64,000 nucleotides of DNA. Origin: Lysinibacillus sp. BPa_S21. GTDB lineage: Bacteria; Bacillota; Bacilli; Bacillales_A; Planococcaceae. This document shows positions 8,896 to 18,078 of this stretch, piece after piece. Every line of letters begins with the position of its first letter. Position 1 is the first letter of the stretch. The position numbers and the translations under genes are program-made. Where the stretch lies: the NCBI RefSeq assembly GCF_023337795.1, contig NZ_JALIRS010000007.1, positions 124,001 through 188,000 of the forward strand, read 5' to 3'. Under the pieces are notes generated by a model, which was not told the DNA's origin, did not search any database, and worked only from the letters and a program-made list of their open reading frames with translations.

Positions 8896-9012
8896 GTCGC
8901 AAAAATATCATACACAATTAAGTTTATGCACATAGTTTCGTTTATGTTCCATTACTAAGCAAGCTATTTCCACTATCTGCATCTAAACAAGGACGAGTAG
9001 ATATACGCTTAA

Positions 9013-9486
9013 TTACCATCTCGAACATTCATACGAGAGAATATTTCTTCTTGCAATAGTTTGGAAGCGCCAACCACTTCTACTACTCCATCGGAACCCT
9101 GTAATAAACTCTCTTCCTACAGAAGTTAGGAAAAACCAAAAGCCTGATCCATTAAACATCCATATATACGTATTTCTAAATAGGCAAGATTGAATACCAC
9201 TTGTACCTATTCCCCAAGATGGCATCGCTGGCGTAAAGCTAGGCGGTGGACCAAGAGGCATTTGACCTGCTGGCGGTGGACCGAAACTAGGTGGTCCAAA
9301 TGGTGGTGGCGGACCAAAACTTGGTGGTCTAGTTGAAGGCGGTGGACCAAAGCTAGGCGGACCAAACGACGGTGGTGGGCCAAAACCTGGCGGACCAAAC
9401 GATGGTGGTGCTCCAACACCAGGCAATCCGAATGACGGTTCGAATCCAGGCTCTGGAAGTGGCATTATTTCTTCATATGGATACAT
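9013..9486 (-). CDS. Pro/Gly/Phe-rich repeat protein, possibly a spore-surface protein
   Basis: A 157-residue protein with an acidic N-terminus (MYPYEEIMPLPEPG), then about residues 18-90 of imperfect GPPPSFGPPSFG repeats, and a C-terminal aromatic/Arg-rich globular tail containing GSGFWFFLTSVGREFITGFRW. A clear AAAAGGAGGGG precedes the ATG and a terminator follows. The composition resembles Bacillales coat or exosporium proteins; I could not name a family, so that role is inferred from composition only. The repeat makes the other reading frames look open as well. Confidence 0.7.
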   Translation of the reverse strand: MYPYEEIMPLPEPGFEPSFGLPGVGAPPSFGPPGFGPPPSFGPPSFGPPPSTRPPSFGPPPPFGPPSFGPPPAGQMPLGPPPSFTPAMPSWGIGTSGIQSCLFRNTYIWMFNGSGFWFFLTSVGREFITGFRWSSRSGWRFQTIARRNILSYECSRW

Positions 9487-9649
9487 GCTAAACCCCTCCT
9501 TTTACATAACTCAATATATGTAAGAGGGCTAATAACCGTTGAGCAATTGCCTATTAACTTAGTATTTAGTCGTCCTAAGCTGCATTCGTATTTCCACACC
9601 CAATATCGTATAATAAAGGGTATATATTCCAATAAAAAGGGGGGTACTT

Positions 9650-10510
9650 ATGCGAAAAATATTTTTACTAATTACTACAATTCTATTGTCCTTTGGGATC
9701 TGGCTATTTTTCAACTCTACATCTCCTTCTGCAGAATCAACAAGTATTCAAAACAAGCTAGCTGCTGTTACAAAATACAAATATTATTTAGATAAAGGGA
9801 ACGATAAGATTGGAAAGGAAATGGCTAAAGAAGATTTGGTCATTGTGGAGCCTATCGAAATGCAGCAGAAGTATATTAAACAGGCTCAAAAAAATGGAAC
9901 ATTAATTTATGGCTATATTAATGCAATGGAAGCAGACAAATGGAATATAGAGTTCTATAGCCAATTGAAAGAAGAGGATTTTTATAAAGACGAGCACGGA
10001 GAAAAGATGTATTTCTCTGAATGGGATTCGTATTTAATGGATATGACATCTAAACACTATCAAGCGCTTTTACTAGAAGAAATTCAAAAACAAATTGTTC
10101 AAAAAGGGTTGGATGGTGTGTTTTTAGATACTGTTGGCAATATCGACTCCTACTTACCCGAAAAAGAACAGGGCGCGCAAAATGAAGCAATGCTTGCCTT
10201 TATAAAAAACATAAAGCAGCAGTATAACAACTTGTCGGTTGCTCAAAATTGGGGCTTTCAAACATTAGCTGATTATACAGCACCATATATCGATTTTGTT
10301 ATGTGGGAAAACTTTTCGTATGATGTAGTCGGAGAAGATGAATGGGCATTTGACAAGATGCAGCAATTAGTTCAAATCCGAGAAAAGGTCGGTACTCAGG
10401 TGATGACAATCGGATTTGACGACGAAGAGAAAAGTCGGGCCTTAGCTGAAAAATATCATTTAAAATTCTTTTATAGCCCAGCAGGATCTTACTACAACAC
10501 ATGGCAGTAA
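9650..10510 (+). CDS. GH114-like (endo-alpha-1,4-polygalactosaminidase / TM1410) extracellular protein
   Basis: A 286-residue secreted or membrane-anchored protein: an N-terminal hydrophobic segment (residues 4-22) precedes a TIM-barrel domain. YGYINAMEADKW, YLMDMTSKHYQALLLEEIQK and the acidic motif GLDGVFLDTVGNIDSY match the GH114/TM1410 family, where the aspartate in FLDT lies at the barrel mouth. FVMWENFSYD and YSPAGSYYNTW complete the pattern. Family members cleave galactosaminogalactan-type polymers, but many bacterial members have no proven substrate. GGGGGGTACTT precedes the ATG. It is a single-gene unit. Confidence 0.8.
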   Translation: MRKIFLLITTILLSFGIWLFFNSTSPSAESTSIQNKLAAVTKYKYYLDKGNDKIGKEMAKEDLVIVEPIEMQQKYIKQAQKNGTLIYGYINAMEADKWNIEFYSQLKEEDFYKDEHGEKMYFSEWDSYLMDMTSKHYQALLLEEIQKQIVQKGLDGVFLDTVGNIDSYLPEKEQGAQNEAMLAFIKNIKQQYNNLSVAQNWGFQTLADYTAPYIDFVMWENFSYDVVGEDEWAFDKMQQLVQIREKVGTQVMTIGFDDEEKSRALAEKYHLKFFYSPAGSYYNTWQ

Positions 10511-10588
10511 TATCATCCTCATCTATTAAATAATGCTTACAATCCTCTCCGGCAAGCAACACTAATCGGTGGGGATTTTATCATGTAA

Positions 10589-11101
10589 TTATCTAGACAA
10601 ATAAGAGTACATTACTCGCCAATCCTCAATCTTTTCTTCAAAGGATTTAATATTCTTCCCTGGTATTGGGCTAGTCGAAGGCATTTTTTGATATGCTCGA
10701 CCATCTAAAACTTCAAGCCCAATATGCTTTTTAAAAACCTCAAACGCTTTTGCGCCATTAAAAAGCACCAACTCAATAGTAGGATAATGTTCAAAAAGCA
10801 TTTTAAAATCATTCGGTTTCTCATTACGAATAGTTGCATCTAAGCTTCCTTTACGCTCGCACGATTCTATTGTATCCCAAAGACCAATATGGTGGTTCTT
10901 TAGCAATTGTAATCTTTCTCCATAATCCTGAGGAATATCTACTTCTAAGATTTCCCCAATAATCTGCCAAAAGTGATTGCGTGGGTTACCATAATATTGC
11001 TGCTTCTCTAATGATTGCTTCCCAGGCATTGAGCCTACGATTAGCACCTTTGTTGATCCATCAATAACTGGTGGTAATACATTTTTAAGTTCATTTGACA
11101 T
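10589..11101 (-). CDS. DNA-deoxyinosine / uracil-DNA glycosylase superfamily enzyme
   Basis: Base-excision-repair glycosylase of the UDG fold, 170 residues from the ATG at 11101 (AAGGAAGGGAGGACTATC upstream). Motif I reads VGSMPGKQSLEKQQYYGNPRNHFW, the water-activating and uracil-pocket region, and motif II reads MPSTSPIPG, in the place of the family's LPSTSPAN. The combination of GSMPG and YYGNPRNxFW is characteristic of the hypoxanthine-DNA glycosylase branch (family 6), which removes deaminated adenine. The second Ser-Pro loop lacks the usual Asn. It is a single-gene unit. Confidence 0.85.
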   Translation of the reverse strand: MSNELKNVLPPVIDGSTKVLIVGSMPGKQSLEKQQYYGNPRNHFWQIIGEILEVDIPQDYGERLQLLKNHHIGLWDTIESCERKGSLDATIRNEKPNDFKMLFEHYPTIELVLFNGAKAFEVFKKHIGLEVLDGRAYQKMPSTSPIPGKNIKSFEEKIEDWRVMYSYLSR

Positions 11102-11314
11102 GATAGTCCCTCCTTCCTTATATTGTAGCGGAAAATTTGCTTCTATGTCATTGAAGGGCATAATCCCAATGGGCGCTTTCCTAAGAAAGGGTCTTTCTCT
11201 ATTTGTTGGATATTTGTGATAGACTAAATCAAATGCACTCTTTTTAAGATGTTTTTGTCAACATGCTGTCACTTTAATAAATGACGAGTATTTTAAACTA
11301 CATAGAGGTGAAAT

Positions 11315-12934
11315 ATGAGAAGTTGGTTCCAGTCTCTTACAGCTAGAATGATTTTTTTAATAAGTATTCTGATCCTTTTAATATGTGGACTGTTTATGTA
11401 TTTTTTGCAGGAACATATTCGGGATACGACAGAAAAAGAGATGGGAGTAGAAGCATTAAATATTGCAAAAACCCTCGCATCTATGGAAGAAATCATTACG
11501 GCTTTCGATAAAGAAAATCCAAGTGAAATCATCCAGCCCATCGTCGAACCTTTAAGAAAAGAAATTGGCGCAGCATATATTGTCGTTGGAAATTCTGAAG
11601 GAATTCGTTATTCACATCCTTTCAAAGATAAAATTGGAGAAAAAATGGTTGGTGGAGACAATGATGCTGCATTGCTAGATAGACAAGCTTATATTTCTAA
11701 AACTATAGGATCATTAGGTGAATCAATTCGAGGGAAAGCCCCTATCATATTAGACAATAAAATTATCGGTGTTGTATCTGTCGGTTTTTTAACAGAAAAT
11801 ATCGATACAATCATTGAAAGTTATGTCCACAAATGGATCAAATACACCGCAATTATCCTTTTCATAGGCATATTAGGTGCAGTAGCTATTTCTGTTTATA
11901 TCAAAAAATTATTGTTTAATATGGAACCTATTCAAATTGCTAAATTATATCAACAAAACAAGGTCATTTTAGAAACAACGGCAGAAGGTATACTGGCAGT
12001 CGATCACTTTAATCAAATTACTACCATTAATAAAAGTGCTTATGAAATGCTAGATTCAGCTCACCATAAGCCTCTTTCAGATTGGATGGGTACAAAAATT
12101 GAAGATATTTTCACGCCTAAAATTGTTGCAGAGAAAAACATTCATAATTTAGAGCTACCGCTTGATGAGCATATTATCATTTTAAATAAAGCACCTTTGG
12201 TTGAAAAGAAAAGGAAGATTGGCTCGTTATACACCTTTAGAAAAAAAGTAGATATACAAAAAATCACAGACGAATTAAAACAGATGAAGCAGTATGCAAA
12301 TGTTCAACGGGCCTATACTCATGAATTTGCAAATAAGCTTCATATCATTTTAGGTTTACTTGTTCATAAACATTATCATGAAGCAATTGAATTTATTAAA
12401 GAAGAACGAAACATCCAGCTCAAAAATCAAGCTTTTTTAACTAGCAATGTGACTACCCCTCTTCTACTTGCCTTAATTCAGGGGAAAATTGCCGAAGCTG
12501 CAGAACTGGGGATTACACTCGAGCTAAAGGAGATTTCTTCATCTATCGAATTATCTAAACAACAAGAAAATGCTATCCTAACAGCTCTTGGTAATGTACT
12601 TCAAAACGCTATTGAAACTTTAAAAAGCTGGGAATCCTCGGATAAAGTGATTCAACTATCCATCAACAATTATAAAAATCATTATTTATTTGAGATCCAA
12701 GACAATGGACCAGGTATTGATAACAATATTTACGATGAAATTTTCACAAAAGGGGTATCTACTAAAGAAGGGTTAGACCGTGGACATGGACTTGCTATAA
12801 GCAAGAAAGCCCTTCAGGAGATAAACGGGGAAATTTTATTAGATTCAGGTGATTTATCAGGAGCCTGTTTTTTAATTATAGTTCCTAAAGGAGACATTGA
12901 GAATGACAACATTAAAAAGTGTATGGATTATTGA
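11315..12934 (+). CDS. CitS/DcuS-type sensor histidine kinase
   Basis: Membrane sensor of 539 residues for a di- or tricarboxylate. TM1 (about 9-28) and TM2 (about 170-190) flank an extracellular PDC-type sensor domain. A cytoplasmic PAS domain (about 205-290) follows, then a Spo0B-like dimerisation helix with phosphorylatable His336 in AYTHEFANKLHI, and an ATPase domain with N box NVLQNAIETL, DNGPGID and GHGLAIS. The layout is that of the CitA family. The response regulator overlaps its 3' end by 32 nt and a CitMHS transporter follows, which makes citrate the likely signal (CitST-CitM of B. subtilis). Confidence 0.92.
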   Translation: MRSWFQSLTARMIFLISILILLICGLFMYFLQEHIRDTTEKEMGVEALNIAKTLASMEEIITAFDKENPSEIIQPIVEPLRKEIGAAYIVVGNSEGIRYSHPFKDKIGEKMVGGDNDAALLDRQAYISKTIGSLGESIRGKAPIILDNKIIGVVSVGFLTENIDTIIESYVHKWIKYTAIILFIGILGAVAISVYIKKLLFNMEPIQIAKLYQQNKVILETTAEGILAVDHFNQITTINKSAYEMLDSAHHKPLSDWMGTKIEDIFTPKIVAEKNIHNLELPLDEHIIILNKAPLVEKKRKIGSLYTFRKKVDIQKITDELKQMKQYANVQRAYTHEFANKLHIILGLLVHKHYHEAIEFIKEERNIQLKNQAFLTSNVTTPLLLALIQGKIAEAAELGITLELKEISSSIELSKQQENAILTALGNVLQNAIETLKSWESSDKVIQLSINNYKNHYLFEIQDNGPGIDNNIYDEIFTKGVSTKEGLDRGHGLAISKKALQEINGEILLDSGDLSGACFLIIVPKGDIENDNIKKCMDY

Positions 12935-13616
12935 AGATGACTTTAGAGTAGCAAAAATTCACGCAGATTATGTTCATAATATAGAAGGTTTTATCGTCAC
13001 TGAAAATTTACGTACAGGAAAAGAAACGATTGAAAAGCTGAAAACAACTTCTAGCTTGCCAGACATTATATTAACAGATTTATATATTCCTGATGTTGAA
13101 GGTAGCTCATTAGTAAGCCATTTACGCCACCTCTATCCATCTATAAAAATCATCGTAATCTCAGCAGCGACAGAAATAAATTTAATAAAGAATATAGTAG
13201 ACTTAGGCATTCTAGATTATTTAATAAAACCCTTTGAAGAGCACCGACTTCAACGTGCATTTCAAAAATATTTGCAGGAACTTCGATTATTTCAACAAAG
13301 CAAAAATGTCACTCAAAATGACCTTGATTCATTATTTTATAGTGAATCAAACAATAAAATAGAAGATGAAGAACCTTTTGTAAAAGGTATTGATTTGCAC
13401 ACATTACAAATTGTTAAAAGCCTATTTGAAGATCACCAAACCCAAGAGCTCACAGCCTCACAATTAAGCGAACTCATTGGTTCTAGTCGTTCAACTGCTC
13501 GACGTTATTTAGAATATTTAGTGGGCGAGCAGTTTTTACAGACAAAACTAATTTACGGAACTGTTGGAAGACCTGAACGAAAATATGTATTTCATGGAAC
13601 TTATGAACAAAACTAA
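12903..13616 (+). CDS. CitT/DcuR-type response regulator
   Basis: Cytoplasmic partner of the preceding kinase, 237 residues. The receiver domain shows the acidic pair in WIIEDDFRVAK, phosphoacceptor aspartate in ILTDLYIPD and the lysine in YLIKPFEEHR. The C-terminus carries a helix-turn-helix (TASQLSELIGSSRSTARRYLEYL), as in the CitB/DctR group. The ATG at 12903, preceded by AAAGGAGACATTGAG, is preferred over a TTG six bases upstream. It probably activates the transporter gene 105 bp downstream. Confidence 0.92.
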   Translation: MTTLKSVWIIEDDFRVAKIHADYVHNIEGFIVTENLRTGKETIEKLKTTSSLPDIILTDLYIPDVEGSSLVSHLRHLYPSIKIIVISAATEINLIKNIVDLGILDYLIKPFEEHRLQRAFQKYLQELRLFQQSKNVTQNDLDSLFYSESNNKIEDEEPFVKGIDLHTLQIVKSLFEDHQTQELTASQLSELIGSSRSTARRYLEYLVGEQFLQTKLIYGTVGRPERKYVFHGTYEQN

Positions 13617-13721
13617 TTGTATGTTCTTTATTTAACATATGACTATATTATTTTCCTCTCTTTAGCACTGTGATATTTTTTTAATAATCTGAATGATTAA
13701 TCACAAAGGGAGGAAATTTTT

Positions 13722-15044
13722 TTGAGTCTAAGTTTAATCGGATTTATCACAATTATTATTATTGTTGCTCTACTTATTAGTGGTCGAGTATCACCACTTG
13801 TAGCAATGGTGATACCACCTATCGTAGCAGCGTTTATAGCTGGCTTTAATTTCGATGAATTAGGGGAATTCTTTAATTCTGGATTAAGCTCTGTGATGAG
13901 CGTAGCTGTTATGTTTATCTTTGCTATTATTTTCTTTGGTATTATGCAGGATGTAGGATTATTCGAACCATTAATCAATAAAATGATTGCGCTTTCAAAA
14001 GGAAATATTATTGTCGTTGCCGTAATAACAGTAATAATTGCTGTAGTAGCGCAACTAGATGGATCTGGAGCTTCAACATTTTTAATTACAATTCCAGCAT
14101 TATTGCCTTTATATTTACGTTTACGCATGAATCCATATCTATTGCTGTTATTAGTTGGGGGATCTGCAGCAGTAATTAATATGATTCCTTGGGGTGGTCC
14201 ATTAGGTCGTGTTGCCTCGGTTTTAGAGACAGATGTAACGGAACTTTGGTATCCTCTAATCACTATTCAGATCATAGGTGTCGTGTTAATGTTAGCTTTA
14301 GCGGTGTTCCTTGGTTTTAGAGAAAAGCGCCGTATTCTGAAACAATATGGTACCCTTGACTTCACAAATGATGATCACACTATTACACAAGGTGTTGTTT
14401 CATCAGAAGTAGACACAAGCTTACAACGACCAAAACTTTTGTGGGTTAATGCAATTATTACGATTCTTGTTATCGGCGTTTTAGTTGCAGGTATTTTACC
14501 AGCGGGATTAGCCTTTTTAATTGGTGTGGCTATCGCCTTGCCAATCAACTATCGTTCTCCTAAAGAACAAATGGAACGCGTACGAGCACATGCACCAAAT
14601 GCCTTAACAATGGCGTCTATCATCATTGCCGCTGGATTATTCTTAGGCATACTTAATGGTACCGGGATGTTAACTGCGATTGCCAACAATGCTGTAAATA
14701 TTTTACCGTCTGGTCTATCATCTTATTTACATATCATTATTGGGATATTGGGCGTACCATTTGATTTATTACTAAGTACGGATGCATATTACTTCGCGTT
14801 ATTCCCTGTAGTTGAACAGATTGGTCTATCTTTCGATATTGATTCTCTTTCGACTGCCTATGCAATGATTATTGGTAATATTGTAGGTACATTTGTATCG
14901 CCACTTGCCCCTGCTGTTTGGTTAGCTTTAGGCTTATCAGGATTAGAAATGGGGAAACACTTAAAGTACTCTTTCTTCTGGATGTGGGGATTGAGCATTA
15001 CTTTACTATTCATTGCTGTAGCATTAGGAATTATTGCTATCTAA
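13722..15044 (+). CDS. CitMHS-family metal-citrate/H+ symporter
   Basis: Secondary transporter of 440 residues with about 11-12 helices. The conserved CitMHS segments are present: AQLDGSGASTFLITIPALLP, INMIPWGGPLGRV and LLSTDAYYFALFPVVEQIG near the C-terminus, followed by IGNIVGTFVSPLAPAVWLAL. It imports citrate complexed with a divalent metal ion. TTG at 13722 follows AAAGGGAGGAAATTTTT. It is physically linked to a CitST-like two-component system and ended by a strong terminator. Metal preference (Mg versus Ca) cannot be read from the sequence. Confidence 0.92.
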   Translation: MSLSLIGFITIIIIVALLISGRVSPLVAMVIPPIVAAFIAGFNFDELGEFFNSGLSSVMSVAVMFIFAIIFFGIMQDVGLFEPLINKMIALSKGNIIVVAVITVIIAVVAQLDGSGASTFLITIPALLPLYLRLRMNPYLLLLLVGGSAAVINMIPWGGPLGRVASVLETDVTELWYPLITIQIIGVVLMLALAVFLGFREKRRILKQYGTLDFTNDDHTITQGVVSSEVDTSLQRPKLLWVNAIITILVIGVLVAGILPAGLAFLIGVAIALPINYRSPKEQMERVRAHAPNALTMASIIIAAGLFLGILNGTGMLTAIANNAVNILPSGLSSYLHIIIGILGVPFDLLLSTDAYYFALFPVVEQIGLSFDIDSLSTAYAMIIGNIVGTFVSPLAPAVWLALGLSGLEMGKHLKYSFFWMWGLSITLLFIAVALGIIAI

Positions 15045-15056
15045 ATTATTTAGAGT

Positions 15057-15092
15057 ACCAGTTGTCGTAAATTTTTCGACAACTGGTTATTT
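15057..15092 (+). terminator. Terminator of the citrate transporter gene
   Basis: ACCAGTTGTCG pairs perfectly with CGACAACTGGT over a 9-nt loop, followed by TATTTTAT. Confidence 0.85.
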
Positions 15093-15110
15093 TATATCAT
15101 CGTAACGTAG

Positions 15111-15134
15111 GATTGATTTCCGTTCCGACTGGGC
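15111..15134 (+). repeat. Remnant left end of the dispersed repeat
   Basis: GATTGATTTCCGTTCCGACTGGGC is nearly identical to the left end of the copies at 56394 and 61966. No matching right end was found nearby. Confidence 0.6.
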
Positions 15135-15188
15135 TCAATTAAGTGTCTTCCCCTTCTTTTCACCGGTGAAACTTTACATAGACATTGA

Positions 15189-15980
15189 TTATAAAGGAAA
15201 ATCAGAGCCAGCGAGAATTTCCTTCGAGCTTTTTACATGCAGTTTATTGGATGAATAATTTTTTATATATGTCCTTACTATTTCATAACCAATGCAATAC
15301 CCTATCCATTGAGGAAGCTTTCCACCATATAAAAACTCAACATGATTATTTAATCCTTGATTATTAATTTGAGGCAAAAAATGTTCCTCCCAAATTTTTA
15401 ACATCTCATCCAATGAATAATATTTCAACCATGGTGCTAACCATTTATCACCATAAATCTCCTCCACTGCACATTCAGCTAACCCCTCTAAAATTAATGA
15501 ATCTAATAAAGTCACTTCGTCTAAAGATTTATTTAAATAGTGCAGACGGCAAACATGATTATACTCATGTGTAAATAACGCTTTAAGCTCCTGCTTTTCA
15601 AGCTCTTCTATATATAAAAACAGAGCATTTGGATAGGCAACGCCGTTTTTCTTAGTAATCGCTTGCTCCTGTGTGATCGGAAAAATATAGATTGGTATAT
15701 TGGGACCGCTCCATTTCTCCTTTAAATAGATAAATTCCTTCTGGACTACTTCCCAAACGTTTTGTTTTTTTAACTTGTGAATGTCTATTTTTTCATGTGA
15801 CTGAAATAGCCCCTGTTGTTGTAGTTCAAATTGTATTTCATCTGGAGATCCACCAATAAAAATCTCTACTAAACGACTGCAAAGAATAGTGCGTTGTAAG
15901 TCTTCAAGATTTTTACTGTTATCAAGTTTTTGACTAACTATTAATTCATTCAACCACTCATCTGTTGGTATTACTGACAT
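15189..15980 (-). CDS. DUF2268 (YjaZ-like) putative Zn-dependent protease
   Basis: A 263-residue protein with a gluzincin-like site: HEYNH in ALFTHEYNHVCRLHYL supplies two His ligands and the catalytic Glu, and the downstream LILEGLAECAVEE supplies the third, acidic ligand. The context matches the DUF2268 family, to which B. subtilis YjaZ belongs. No signal peptide is visible, so it is presumably cytoplasmic. GGGGGGAATG precedes the ATG. It is a single-gene unit convergent with the citrate operon. Substrates are unknown. Confidence 0.85.
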   Translation of the reverse strand: MSVIPTDEWLNELIVSQKLDNSKNLEDLQRTILCSRLVEIFIGGSPDEIQFELQQQGLFQSHEKIDIHKLKKQNVWEVVQKEFIYLKEKWSGPNIPIYIFPITQEQAITKKNGVAYPNALFLYIEELEKQELKALFTHEYNHVCRLHYLNKSLDEVTLLDSLILEGLAECAVEEIYGDKWLAPWLKYYSLDEMLKIWEEHFLPQINNQGLNNHVEFLYGGKLPQWIGYCIGYEIVRTYIKNYSSNKLHVKSSKEILAGSDFPL

Positions 15981-16087
15981 ACATTCCCCCCTTACTATAG
16001 CTTATGACGGAAGTAGACAATCGGCTAGTGATACTGTTTGTAACCGCATATATTAGCTTGTAAGGAAGTCGAAAGGAGGGATAGTTT

Positions 16088-16342
16088 GTGAATCCAGCTG
16101 ATACTTATAATCTTTGTTGTCAATATCATGGTAAACGTGTAAGAATTACAGAAACATGTGGCAGAGTACATTATGGAGAAATAACTAGGGTGGATAGAAG
16201 ACAGGTGTGGATTCTACCTGATAGACGATTTGGCGGTTATGGTTTAGGTTATTGGGGGTGGGGACCAGGAGCAGGTTTTGGAGTTGGTATCGCACTTGGG
16301 ACAGTTGCCGGAATTGCCTTAGCACCACTATTATTTTGGTAA
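16088..16342 (+). CDS. Small Gly/Trp-rich hypothetical protein
   Basis: An 84-residue protein whose first half (YHGKRVRITETCGRVHYGEI) resembles a small SH3/Sm-like beta barrel, and whose second half is glycine/tryptophan-rich (YGLGYWGWGPGAGFG) before a hydrophobic C-terminal segment. The GTG start lies 7 nt after AAAGGAGGG, a strong signal. Small proteins of this layout are common in spore formers, sometimes coat-associated. I recognise no named family. A terminator follows about 60 bp downstream. Confidence 0.65.
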   Translation: MNPADTYNLCCQYHGKRVRITETCGRVHYGEITRVDRRQVWILPDRRFGGYGLGYWGWGPGAGFGVGIALGTVAGIALAPLLFW

Positions 16343-16401
16343 TATTGAAATGACTAATTATACTATCCGCTGCGCAATGACAGACTCTGTCATGGAGAAA
16401 A

Positions 16402-16438
16402 AATAAGCCATTTCAATCTAATGAGATGGCTTATTTTC
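16402..16438. terminator. Bidirectional terminator
   Basis: AATAAGCCAT pairs with ATGGCTTATT, with T-rich flanks on both strands, between convergent genes. Confidence 0.75.
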
Positions 16439-16439
16439 C

Positions 16440-17177
16440 TTATTGCACTTGCTCTTGTTGCTGCTTGCTTTTAATCAACTCGGATATTGTGACAAATGTA
16501 TAACCTTGTTTTTTAAGTTCTGGCAAAATTTCTTCCAGTGCCTTAATAGTCTGCGCGCGATTGCCGCCTCCATCATGGAACAGAATAACATCTCCAGGCT
16601 TCGATCCCTTCAGCACTTTTTGGGAAATTTTATTAACCCCCGGCTGTTTCCAATCTTGAGTATCCTGATGCCAAGACCACATAACTACTTTGTAGCCATC
16701 CTTAACAGCGGCATTAATCATTTGATCATTATAGTAACCACCTACAGGACGGAACAAAACTGGTGCAAATCCAGTAATACCATAAATTATTTCCTTCGTC
16801 TTACGAAGTTGTCCCTTTAATTCAGCTACGGAAGCTTTAAACGGATGTGAATACGTATGATTGGCCAGCTCATGCCCTTCTGAATAAGATCGTAAAACAA
16901 GGTCTGGATATTTTTCTGCATTTTTCCCAATAATAAAAAACGTCGCCTTTGCATCATACTTTGCCAATAAATCTAAAATAGCTGCAGTATATTTTGGATG
17001 AGGTCCATCGTCAAAGGTTAGGGCAATTATTTTGTCTTTTGTGTTAATGTCCCATACAACTTCCCCTGTCTCCTCATAGTAAGGTCGACCTTTATCCGCA
17101 TAAGTTGTTAACCCTGTAGAAAATACCGAAATGATTAAAAAACAAAGGGATAAAACCAATACATATTTACGTGTCAT
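16440..17177 (-). CDS. Polysaccharide deacetylase (NodB domain, carbohydrate esterase 4)
   Basis: Secreted or membrane-anchored deacetylase of ~245 residues that probably removes N-acetyl groups from cell-wall glycans. After an N-terminal hydrophobic signal come the CE4 motifs in order: ALTFDDGPHP (catalytic Asp and metal Asp), HELANHTYSHPF (two metal His), FRPVGGYYN (motif 3, with Val where Pro is usual) and ILFHDGGGNR (motif 5). ATG at 17177 sits 9 nt after GGGAGGTG; a GTG closer to that site is less likely. It is a single gene with its own terminator. The exact substrate is not defined. Confidence 0.88.
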   Translation of the reverse strand: MTRKYVLVLSLCFLIISVFSTGLTTYADKGRPYYEETGEVVWDINTKDKIIALTFDDGPHPKYTAAILDLLAKYDAKATFFIIGKNAEKYPDLVLRSYSEGHELANHTYSHPFKASVAELKGQLRKTKEIIYGITGFAPVLFRPVGGYYNDQMINAAVKDGYKVVMWSWHQDTQDWKQPGVNKISQKVLKGSKPGDVILFHDGGGNRAQTIKALEEILPELKKQGYTFVTISELIKSKQQQEQVQ

Positions 17178-17479
17178 AAGCATCACCTCCCAAGTTCAAA
17201 TTCACATAACTCCGTCAACTTACTATTTACGAATTACAATGAATTATACTTGTATAGGTTTGGCTGTTTTCTCCTCAAAACAATCTCCAAAAATCAATTT
17301 ATGCATAAAAATTCCCTGTTATATTTTGAACGAAATGTGAAAACACTCACATAGTACTTTATTTTTTCGCAGAATGATGTAAAATAAAAGACACAACTGA
17401 TATATAACAATGAGAGAAAATACCGATTTATCCTCTTGTTGTTATAGTACAAACAAAACAACAAAGGGGATTTTTCATT
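17178..17479. other. Intergenic region
   Basis: AT-rich divergent promoter region between the deacetylase and a 40-codon gene. CTTGTTGTT and AACAACAAAG form a weak dyad at about 17435-17465. No further gene was seen. Confidence 0.5.
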
Positions 17480-17602
17480 ATGTGGATTATTACAGTTTTT
17501 GAACAAAATACTTATCGTATGTTCGAGTATAAAACTAAAAACGAGGCAACAGTTGCATTAAAAAACTTCAAACAAACAGCGATGCTTTCTTATACAAAAT
17601 AA
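17480..17602 (+). CDS. Small conserved-looking hypothetical protein (40 aa)
   Basis: MWIITVFEQNTYRMFEYKTK begins a 40-residue protein that ends in TAMLSYTK. A good AAAGGGG ribosome binding site lies 10 nt upstream, and a perfect terminator begins 3 nt after the stop, so this is very likely a real gene despite its size. The N-terminus resembles small Bacillales proteins starting MWIxTVxxxxxxxMFE, whose function I do not know. Confidence 0.7.
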   Translation: MWIITVFEQNTYRMFEYKTKNEATVALKNFKQTAMLSYTK

Positions 17603-17604
17603 TT

Positions 17605-17647
17605 AAAAGAATCAACTCTTGATGTAACGGAGTTGATTCTTTTATTT
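17605..17647 (+). terminator. Terminator of the 40-aa gene
   Basis: AAAAGAATCAACTC pairs perfectly with GAGTTGATTCTTTT over an 11-nt loop, followed by a T-rich tract. Confidence 0.88.
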
Positions 17648-17764
17648 TGTAGAATACTAGTTGAGAGGCGCTGTTCGTTTTTGGTAGCAAATAATTTTTA
17701 ATAAAAATGTCGAACACCTTTTTATCTATTGCCATATGTATATAGAGAAAAGGGGTGATTTCGG

Positions 17765-18067
17765 ATGGTAACAATTGAGCCTATTATGATTAAAGGCCAT
17801 TTTTTCACTGCGATCATTGTGCAATTACCAAAAACAACACTGCTGACAATTTCAAATGATACGGGCTACATTATGTGCGGGGCTTTAGATGTTGGTCTAT
17901 TAAATGATCGCTTGGCAGACCGGAAAATTATTGCCGGTCGAGCAGTTGGTGTAAAAACAATTGATGAGCTATTGACGGCTCCATTAGAGTCCGTGACATA
18001 TGAGGCGCATCAGTTAGGTATTACTGAGGGAATGTCTGGTGTAGAGGCTTTATTAAAAATGGTATAA
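17765..18067 (+). CDS. yunC: YunC-family (DUF1805) protein
   Basis: A 100-residue protein matching the YunC/DUF1805 family: IKGHFFTAIIVQLPKTTLL at the start, a central GYIMCGALDVGLLNDRL and the C-terminal ITEGMSGVEALLKM. Length equals the family norm. AAAGGGGTGATTTCGG precedes the ATG. The biochemical role of YunC is not established. It is a single gene with its own terminator. Confidence 0.88.
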   Translation: MVTIEPIMIKGHFFTAIIVQLPKTTLLTISNDTGYIMCGALDVGLLNDRLADRKIIAGRAVGVKTIDELLTAPLESVTYEAHQLGITEGMSGVEALLKMV

Positions 18068-18078
18068 CAAGTTTTTAC

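Noticed and set aside
9207..9419. 70-codon His/Leu/Val-rich ORF
   Set aside because: Alternative frame of the Pro/Gly-rich repeat protein, opened by its periodic codons.
13697..14263. 188-codon antisense ORF in the citrate transporter gene
   Set aside because: Its Ile/Thr/Asn-rich composition is the reverse-strand shadow of a hydrophobic membrane gene; no ribosome binding site.
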